Assembly (NCBI GenBank): GCA_010365175.1
Contig: JAAFGW010000076.1
Location: 1-11,034 of the forward strand
Direction: 5' to 3'
Length of the DNA stretch: 11,034 nt
DNA from: Sulfuriferula multivorans
Lineage (GTDB): Bacteria; Pseudomonadota; Gammaproteobacteria; Burkholderiales; Thiobacillaceae
The position numbers and the translations under genes were made by a program. Numbering within the stretch: the first letter of the stretch is position 1; each line of letters starts with the position of its first letter. The notes beneath the pieces are model-generated. The model searched no databases. It was given only the letters and a program-made list of their open reading frames with translations, and was not told the DNA's origin. Below, piece by piece: positions 6,193 to 11,034 of this stretch.

Positions 6193-6897
6193 ATGGAACT
6201 GAGTTTGATTCAAAAAATTGCTGTATTCGCCTTGCCTGTGATATTTGCCATCACCCTCCACGAAGCGGCGCACGGTTATGTAGCGCGTTTTTTTGGCGAC
6301 ATGACAGCGGCGGCGGCGGGCCGCATCACGGTCAATCCACTCAAACACATCGATCTTGTTGGAACCATTATCGTTCCGCTGGTTATTCTGGTTTCCAGCA
6401 AGTTGTTAGGCGGAGGCGCGATTTTGTTCGGATGGGCCAAGCCCGTGCCCGTTAACTTTGCCCGATTGCGCCGCCCCAAGCAGGATATGTTATGGGTAGC
6501 GGCAGCCGGGCCGGGGATAAATTTCGTCATGGCCGTATTCTGGGCGCTGATGATCCAGGTGGGACATGCGCTGGGCGATGGCTTTGTTTCCGCCCCGATC
6601 ATGCTGATGGGCGCGGCCGGCGTGTTCATTAATGTCATCCTGATGGCCTTGAATCTCATTCCGCTACCGCCGCTGGATGGCGGTCGGATTGCTGTCAGCC
6701 TGTTACCCATGAAGCAGGCGATGCAGTTTGCCAGGCTCGAGCCCTATGGCCTGTTCATTTTGCTTGGTTTGTTGTTCACCGGTATCCTCGGAACCATTCT
6801 GTGGCCACTCATCAGCCTGTTCATCGGCATCATTGCATTGGTTACCGGACTGGATTCGTCTCAACTGCTTGGCCTGATCCAGTTCGTACTGTCCTGA
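6193..6897 (+). CDS. Site-2-protease-type M50 membrane metallopeptidase
   Basis: A 234-residue polytopic membrane protein. The zinc motif H23-E-A-A-H27 lies in the first membrane helix (ITLHEAAHGYVARFFGD), and the third ligand is D162 in NLIPLPPLDGGRI, the conserved N-x-x-P-x-P-P-L-D-G-G motif of the family. The AAGPGINFVMA segment between them is also typical. There is no PDZ domain, which puts it in the short group of M50 proteases (Rip/FtsH-unlike, SREBP S2P-like), as opposed to RseP. Such proteins cut substrates within the membrane, but no substrate is known for this short betaproteobacterial type. It sits 5 bases after yciO and 36 bases before trpS, a gene order I recall as common in betaproteobacteria. 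Confidence 0.9.
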   Translation: MELSLIQKIAVFALPVIFAITLHEAAHGYVARFFGDMTAAAAGRITVNPLKHIDLVGTIIVPLVILVSSKLLGGGAILFGWAKPVPVNFARLRRPKQDMLWVAAAGPGINFVMAVFWALMIQVGHALGDGFVSAPIMLMGAAGVFINVILMALNLIPLPPLDGGRIAVSLLPMKQAMQFARLEPYGLFILLGLLFTGILGTILWPLISLFIGIIALVTGLDSSQLLGLIQFVLS

Positions 6898-6933
6898 TCA
6901 CTCATTCCTTATAACTCGCACCCAAACCTATCC

Positions 6934-8136
6934 ATGTATTCTGATCGCGTTCTATCCGGCATGCGCCCCACCGGGCGTTTGCACCTTGGCCATTACCATG
7001 GCGTGCTTAAAAACTGGCTGCGCCTGCAGAACGAATACCAGTGCCTGTTTTTCGTGGCCGACTGGCATGCGCTGACCACGCACTACGACACACCGGGCGT
7101 GATTGAGGAGAACGTGCGCGACATGGTGATCGACTGGCTTGCTGCCGGCGTTGATCCGGCGCAGGCCACGCTGTTCGTCCAGTCGCGTGTGACCGCGCAT
7201 GCTGAATTGCATTTGTTGCTGTCGATGATGACACCGCTCGGCTGGCTGGAGCGCGTGCCCACCTACAAGGACCAGCAGGAAAAGCTCAGCGAAAAAGACC
7301 TCTCGACTTACGGCTTTCTCGGCTATCCATTGCTGCAATCTGCCGACATCCTGATCTACCGTGCCAACCTGGTGCCGGTGGGTGAGGATCAAGTCCCGCA
7401 CATCGAATTCACCCGTGAAATCTGCCGTCGGTTTAATCACCTGTATGGTCGTGAACCGGGGTTCGAAGACAAGGCGCGTGCTGCAGTCAAGAAGCTGGGC
7501 TCGAAAAAAGCCAAGCTGTATGAAGAATGTCGCACCGCCTATCAGGAGCAGGGTGACGACGAGGCATTGGAGTCCGCCAAAGCGCTACTCAACGATGCGC
7601 AGAACCTGTCGCTTAATGACCGTGAACGCCTGTACGGTTACCTTGAAGGGTCCGGCAAGATGATTCTTGCTGAACCTGAAGCCTTGTTGACTGCGGCATC
7701 AAAAATGCCCGGGCTGGATGGACAGAAAATGTCCAAGTCCTACAACAACACGATCGCGCTCCGTGAAGACCCGGAAATCGTGGGCAAGAAAATTCGCACC
7801 ATGCCGACCGATCCTGCACGCGTACGTCGCACCGATCCCGGTAACCCGGCCAACTGCCCGGTATGGCAGTTTCATATGGTGTATTCCGATGACAGCACCC
7901 GGCAGTGGGTTACCGCTGGTTGCACCAGCGCCGGTATCGGCTGCCTCGAATGCAAACAACCCGTCATCGATTCGATCCTCGCCGAGCTCGCGCCGATCCG
8001 AGAGCGTGCACAGTATTACGAAGAGAATCCAGACCAGGTTCGCAACATCCTCGCCGATGGTTGTGAGAAGGCTCAGGAACTGGCGCATGACACCATGCGC
8101 GATGTGCGTGAGGCGATGGGGCTGACGTTTGGTTGA
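6934..8136 (+). CDS. trpS: Tryptophanyl-tRNA synthetase, long form with cysteine motif
   Basis: A 400-residue class Ic aminoacyl-tRNA synthetase that charges tRNA-Trp in the cytoplasm. The HIGH-type motif is in TGRLHLGHYHG (H17-L-G-H20) and the second signature is K265-M-S-K-S269. About 65 extra residues (roughly 178-242, charged and helical) separate YGREPGF from MILAEPEALL, which explains the length over the usual 330-340; long forms of about 400 residues occur in betaproteobacteria as far as I recall. The C-terminal anticodon-binding part has C308, C330, C337 and C340, spaced C-x21-C-x6-C-x2-C, very like the C-x22-C-x6-C-x2-C motif that holds a [4Fe-4S] cluster in Thermotoga maritima TrpRS. 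No ribosome site precedes the ATG; the leader is pyrimidine- and A-rich (ACCCAAACCTATCC). Likely co-transcribed with the M50 gene. Confidence 0.96.
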   Translation: MYSDRVLSGMRPTGRLHLGHYHGVLKNWLRLQNEYQCLFFVADWHALTTHYDTPGVIEENVRDMVIDWLAAGVDPAQATLFVQSRVTAHAELHLLLSMMTPLGWLERVPTYKDQQEKLSEKDLSTYGFLGYPLLQSADILIYRANLVPVGEDQVPHIEFTREICRRFNHLYGREPGFEDKARAAVKKLGSKKAKLYEECRTAYQEQGDDEALESAKALLNDAQNLSLNDRERLYGYLEGSGKMILAEPEALLTAASKMPGLDGQKMSKSYNNTIALREDPEIVGKKIRTMPTDPARVRRTDPGNPANCPVWQFHMVYSDDSTRQWVTAGCTSAGIGCLECKQPVIDSILAELAPIRERAQYYEENPDQVRNILADGCEKAQELAHDTMRDVREAMGLTFG

Positions 8137-8379
8137 AGCGGCTTATCAGACAACCGTTAAATCACTGATGAGTCATGCGCGTTATAGCCTCTCATCCAGG
8201 AAATGCATTATCTGAAGTGGAATACATAATGAGTGGTGAGTTTCGACCTATAGAAGGCATGAGAAAGTTCGCTGGTAATGCCTGCTCTTTAGGTGCATCC
8301 GACCGCTGTGATCCGTTTTGGGCCCTCTAGTGCAAAGATGCTCATTTTCCTGAATCCGCACCTCCCAACTCAGGGAAGT
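8137..8379. other. Intergenic region without a convincing gene
   Basis: This 243-base gap between convergent trpS and the nuclease-fold gene is the longest in the window. By eye it is more AT-rich than its flanks. I see no T-tract terminator for trpS, no tRNA and no insertion-sequence ends. A 7-bp imperfect stem (ACCTCCC...GGGAAGT, 8360-8379) lies just past the nuclease stop, but without a following T-run in either direction. It also contains a small plus-strand ORF, described separately. Confidence 0.6.
8175..8330 (+). CDS. Possible small ORF, 51 codons, unknown
   Basis: An open frame of 51 codons from ATG 8175 to TAG 8328-8330 fills most of the gap after trpS. An internal ATG at 8229 would give 33 residues beginning MSGEFRPIEGMRKFAGNACS and has a weak AGTGGA ribosome-like site 7 bases upstream. 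The first ATG has only GATGAG two bases before it. The product is soluble, with two cysteines (C-x7-C) and an aromatic end (DPFWAL). I do not recognise it. An open frame of this length is expected by chance quite often, so it may be non-coding or a remnant of a lost gene. Confidence 0.15.
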   Translation: MRVIASHPGNALSEVEYIMSGEFRPIEGMRKFAGNACSLGASDRCDPFWAL

Positions 8380-8880
8380 TCAGTGTCCACTTATGAAATC
8401 CCATGGGGGAATGGGGTTGGTCTCTCTCCACAAGCCAAGCCTTTTCAGCTTCGCCATGAGTTCTGCACTGGCATAAGCGGAGTAATCTTCTGCAGGCTGA
8501 CTCTTGGCATCTTGCCGTAACCACCACGCCATTCCATCCTGTATCTGTTCCAGGCCGATATCACGTTGGTTTACCACCAGTTTGCAGACAAGTTCACCCC
8601 GTTGCTTAAGCTCGGTGCACGTGGCGACTGCGTTCCGGTTTAACGCCAACCTGCTGAGATTGGTTCGCGATGGGTCGCCCCATGCCTGATAGCGTTCAGG
8701 TGCGTCGATAGCGGTGAGGTTGATTGTCCGGTGCTGACGCCCAATCAATAGGGTCAGGGTATCGCCATCGGTAACTTCGACCACGCGTCCGGTAAAAGTG
8801 TCTGCACTGGCCGTTGTGATCATCAGCGTGCACGTTGTGGCGATCACGCCTAGATACCGTCTCAAGGGGGTGTTCCTCAT
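8380..8880 (-). CDS. Exported thermonuclease-fold (SNase-like) protein with altered active site
   Basis: A 166-residue OB-fold protein of the staphylococcal nuclease family. I choose the ATG at 8880 because it gives a clean signal peptide (MRNTPLRR, hydrophobic YLGVIATTCTLMITT, then ASA|D); an in-frame GTG at 8910 inside murI would put extra residues before it. Family motifs are clear: VVEVTDGDTLTLL (D38, D40), AIDAPE (D59, E62), ELVCKLVV, and a C-terminal AYASAELMAKLKRLGLW...PPWDF. The DGDT-to-DxPE spacing is the same as in S. aureus nuclease, so Arg35 aligns with N54; the YGR segment holding Arg87 reads R-G-E96. Both catalytic arginines are thus replaced, while the calcium-site acids and the general-base Glu are kept. 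It may bind nucleic acid without cutting, or cut poorly. The start is 23 bases after the murI stop, likely one operon. Confidence 0.85.
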   Translation of the reverse strand: MRNTPLRRYLGVIATTCTLMITTASADTFTGRVVEVTDGDTLTLLIGRQHRTINLTAIDAPERYQAWGDPSRTNLSRLALNRNAVATCTELKQRGELVCKLVVNQRDIGLEQIQDGMAWWLRQDAKSQPAEDYSAYASAELMAKLKRLGLWRETNPIPPWDFISGH

Positions 8881-8903
8881 TTCTGATTTCGGCAATGGAG
8901 CGA

Positions 8904-9701
8904 TTACCACTTCACCATATGCACGTTGTTCAGGCTGCGTCCCAGAAACCGCTCGCCGATGGTCTGAAAGCGCAACGGCACATCCGTGACATGAAAGTCG
9001 TAGCGCGGCTGAGCGGGGCCTGGGTTGGCAAGCTTCTTGTCGGCCAGTAACCGGGCAACCTGCTCGGCCATGGCTTCGGCGGAATCAACCAGATTCACCC
9101 CTTCTCCCACCACCTGACTCAGCAAGGGTTTAAGCAGAGGATAGTGGGTGCAACCGAGCACCAGGGTGTCGATGCGTTCGGCCATGAGCGGCTTCAGATA
9201 ATCCTGTGCGGTCAGCCGGGTCACTTCGTGATCGAGCCAGCCTTCCTCGACCAGTGGCACAAATAGCGCGCACGCTTGCGAATGGATGCGGGAGTCGGGC
9301 GCATATTCATGAATGGCGCGTGCGTAGGCATTACTGTTGATGGTGGTAGGCGTGCCGATGACGCCGATTCGCTTGCCACCGCGCGCCGACACCGCGCCAG
9401 CGTCGATCACATCGAGAACGGGCACCGAAGACAAGTCCTTGACCACGTGTGAGGCCACCGCCGCCATGGTGTTGCAGGCGATGACCAGCAGCTTGACGTC
9501 TTTTTCCAGCAGAAACTGGGCGATCTGGGTGGTGAAGTGGGTGATAGTGTCGACCGATTTCACGCCATAGGGGACGCGAGCGGTGTCGCCGAAATAGACG
9601 ATGTTCTCGTAGGGCAGGCGCTCCATCAGGGCACGCACGACGGTGAGTCCACCGATGCCGGAATCGAATACGCCGATGGGGGACTGTGCGTTCGTGGACA
9701 T
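8904..9701 (-). CDS. murI: Glutamate racemase
   Basis: A 265-residue cytoplasmic enzyme that converts L- to D-glutamate for peptidoglycan. The start at 9701 is set by the family N-terminus SPIGVFDSGIGGLTVVRAL close after it; an upstream open stretch begins only with TTG and does not look like protein. Catalytic residues are present: D13 in FDSGIGG, C76 in ACNTMAA, C184 with the following T-H in LGCTHYPLL, and the YFGDTARVPYG segment that binds substrate. The length is typical. No good ribosome site precedes the ATG. A weak -10-like TAAAAT (minus strand, 9734-9739) lies in the 83-base gap shared with the divergent cation-transporter gene, with no good -35. The nuclease-fold gene follows. Confidence 0.97.
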   Translation of the reverse strand: MSTNAQSPIGVFDSGIGGLTVVRALMERLPYENIVYFGDTARVPYGVKSVDTITHFTTQIAQFLLEKDVKLLVIACNTMAAVASHVVKDLSSVPVLDVIDAGAVSARGGKRIGVIGTPTTINSNAYARAIHEYAPDSRIHSQACALFVPLVEEGWLDHEVTRLTAQDYLKPLMAERIDTLVLGCTHYPLLKPLLSQVVGEGVNLVDSAEAMAEQVARLLADKKLANPGPAQPRYDFHVTDVPLRFQTIGERFLGRSLNNVHMVKW

Positions 9702-9784
9702 GGATGGCAAGATGGCGGGATGAGAAAAATGCCATTTTACCTGCAGGGCCGCGCTGCACTGTTTTCTTTGGCGCGGCAACCATC

Positions 9785-10393
9785 ATGAGCGGCTGCGATT
9801 GCGATTCCGTCTGCGATACCGCCCCTGACCCGCGCTACCGCCGCGCGCTGTGGATTGCGCTGGTGTTGAATGCGCTGATGTTCGGCGTGGAGTTGTCAGC
9901 CAGTTTCGCGGCACAGTCGGTGTCCTTGCTGGCCGATGCGGTGGATTTTCTGGGCGATGCCGGCAACTACAGCGTGGCGTTATTTGTGTTGGGAATGGCG
10001 CCGCTATGGCGTTCGCGTACGGCTCTGTGGAAAGGCTGGCTGATGGTGGGTTACGGCGTGTTCGTGCTCGGCAAGTCGGCCTGGCAGTGGTCGGCCGGCG
10101 TAGTGCCGGAGCCGGCCATCATGGGCTGGGTGAGCCTGTTGGCGCTGGCGGTCAACGTCGGCGTGGCGGCACTGCTGTATGCCCACCGCCAGGGCGATGC
10201 GCAGGCGCGTTCGGTGTGGCTGTGTTCGCGTAATGATGCGCTGGGAAATCTGGCGGTGCTGGGCGCAGCAGCAGGGGTGTGGGCCACCGCGCACGGCTGG
10301 CCGGATATTGCTGTGGCATTGGTGCTGGCGGGGCTGGCCCTCAGTTCGGGCAGTTCGGTGATACGTCACGCACAGCGAGAATTGCGGGCCTGA
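9785..10393 (+). CDS. Short cation-diffusion-facilitator-like membrane transporter
   Basis: A 202-residue protein with about five or six membrane helices, resembling the transmembrane half of cation diffusion facilitators but without their cytoplasmic C-terminal domain. The ATG at 9785 is the first start that does not run back into murI; no clear ribosome site is seen. The N-terminus is Cys/Asp-rich (MSGCDCDSVCD: C4, C6, C10), a likely metal-binding tail. Helix 2 has LLADAVDFLGDAGNY (D51, D54, D58), matching the metal site of CDF helix 2. Helix 5 carries SVWLCSRNDALGNLAVLGAA, where C147 and D151 stand in place of the usual H-x-x-x-D. The same CSRND motif is, from memory, conserved in a proteobacterial family labelled cation transporter. 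Export of a divalent metal is the likely role; the ion is not known. The gene stands alone, divergent from murI and convergent with queG. Confidence 0.75.
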   Translation: MSGCDCDSVCDTAPDPRYRRALWIALVLNALMFGVELSASFAAQSVSLLADAVDFLGDAGNYSVALFVLGMAPLWRSRTALWKGWLMVGYGVFVLGKSAWQWSAGVVPEPAIMGWVSLLALAVNVGVAALLYAHRQGDAQARSVWLCSRNDALGNLAVLGAAAGVWATAHGWPDIAVALVLAGLALSSGSSVIRHAQRELRA

Positions 10394-10424
10394 TTCAAGT
10401 GGCGCGGAGGATACTGCGTGCGAA

Positions 10425-11034
10425 TCAAGCCGTTTTCTGTCGTGACAGAGCCCAGGCAACATGCTCACGCACCATTTCAGACGGATGATGCAGCTGCATG
10501 CTGAGCGCAGCGTCCCTGTTAACAGAAGCGGGCGCGTTACCCAGCGCTACGGCAATATTGCGTAGCCAGCGTTCGTGGCCAATGCGGCGGATGGCTGAAC
10601 CCGCCAACCGCGCATTGAAATCAGCTTCGCTCCAGGCAAACAATTCCACCAGTCCCGCGCTGTCGAGCCCATTGCGTACTGCAAAGTCCGGAACCGAGGC
10701 AGTGTGTGCGAAGCGGTTCCACGGGCATACCAACTGGCAATCGTCGCACCCATAGATGCGGTTACCCAGCAGCGGGCGCAGTTCGAGCGGTATGCTGCCC
10801 TTGAGTTCGATGGTGAGATAGGAAATGCAGCGGCGTGCATCGAGCGAATAGGGCGCGAGGATGGCCTGTGTCGGGCAAATATCGATGCAGGCCTGGCAGG
10901 TGCCGCAGTGATTTGCCTCGGGAGCGTCTACCGGGAGCGGCAAGTCGGTATAGATTTCGCCTAGAAAGAACCATGAGCCGTGTTGGCGGTTTAACAACAG
11001 GGTGTGTTTGCCGCGCCAGCCGAGGCCTGATTTG
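10425..11034 (-). CDS. queG: Epoxyqueuosine reductase, 5' end outside the window
   Basis: The 3' part of queG; the frame stays open to the right edge, so the true start is beyond it. About 202 C-terminal residues are seen. At the edge is KSGLGWRGKHTLLLNRQHGS, then WFFLGEIYTDLPLP, both typical of QueG. Two ferredoxin-like cysteine clusters follow: CGTCQACIDICP (C-x2-C-x2-C-x3-CP) and GCDDCQLVCPWN with the additional RRCISYLTIE cysteine, which together bind two [4Fe-4S] clusters. A HEAT-like C-terminal region ends in HHPSEMVREHVAWAL. QueG is a cobalamin-dependent enzyme that reduces epoxyqueuosine to queuosine at tRNA position 34. In many betaproteobacteria tsaE and amiC lie next to queG, so they may lie beyond the right edge; that cannot be seen here. 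Confidence 0.96.
   Translation of the reverse strand, partial: KSGLGWRGKHTLLLNRQHGSWFFLGEIYTDLPLPVDAPEANHCGTCQACIDICPTQAILAPYSLDARRCISYLTIELKGSIPLELRPLLGNRIYGCDDCQLVCPWNRFAHTASVPDFAVRNGLDSAGLVELFAWSEADFNARLAGSAIRRIGHERWLRNIAVALGNAPASVNRDAALSMQLHHPSEMVREHVAWALSRQKTA

Noticed and set aside
6901..6933. TATAAC (6910-6915) as a -10 element for a separate trpS promoter
   Set aside because: The region 17 bases upstream (TACTGT) does not resemble a -35, and the gap to the M50 gene is only 36 bases, so operon read-through is simpler.
8293..8520. Plus-strand 75-codon open frame after trpS
   Set aside because: Most of it is antisense to the 3' end of the nuclease-fold gene, and it has no motif or ribosome site.
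8881..8910. GTG start for the nuclease-fold protein overlapping the end of murI
   Set aside because: It would add ten residues before a normal signal peptide; the ATG at 8880 gives a standard secretion signal.
9702..9779. 26-codon N-terminal extension of MurI
   Set aside because: It begins with TTG, lacks similarity to the family N-terminus, and would fill the divergent promoter region.

Overview
The window looks like an ordinary chromosomal stretch of a betaproteobacterium, probably of the Nitrosomonadales/Methylophilales type. I judge this from protein sequence resemblance and gene order, not from a search. It holds twelve recognisable protein genes, two of them cut by the window edges, plus one doubtful small ORF. 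I see no rRNA, tRNA, CRISPR array, insertion sequence or phage gene. Most genes are packed within a few bases of each other.

Region 1 (1-2265, plus strand): a VTT-domain (TVP38/TMEM64, DedA-like) membrane protein overlaps an ArnT/PMT-type lipid-linked sugar glycosyltransferase by 23 bases. This pairs a candidate lipid-carrier flippase with an enzyme that releases the carrier outside the inner membrane.

Region 2 (2272-4586, minus strand): yciB, yciI, bolA, a PpiC-type peptidyl-prolyl isomerase, then a divergent Hfq. The first four are tightly coupled (TAATG and ATGA overlaps, then an 11-base gap). A small hairpin separates ppiC from hfq. hfq converges on the glycosyltransferase with 6 bases between the stop codons.

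Region 3 (4694-8136, plus strand, divergent from region 2): a PHP-domain RNase AM/YciV phosphoesterase, YciO, a site-2-protease-type M50 membrane peptidase, and a 400-residue tryptophanyl-tRNA synthetase carrying a four-cysteine iron-sulfur motif. The shared 107-base control region has a good extended -10 element pointing toward the PHP gene.

Region 4 (8137-8379) has no convincing gene; it contains a possible 51-codon ORF and appears to mark a synteny break.

Region 5 (8380-9701, minus strand): glutamate racemase (murI) followed by a secreted thermonuclease-fold protein that lacks both catalytic arginines. Region 6: a short cation-diffusion-facilitator-like membrane protein (9785-10393, plus) converges on the 3' part of queG, epoxyqueuosine reductase (10425 to the right edge, minus).

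I found no clear new multi-gene system. The points that most repay a second look are the probable second Hfq, the nuclease-fold protein with substituted catalytic residues, the Fe-S motif in TrpS, and the VTT/ArnT pair.
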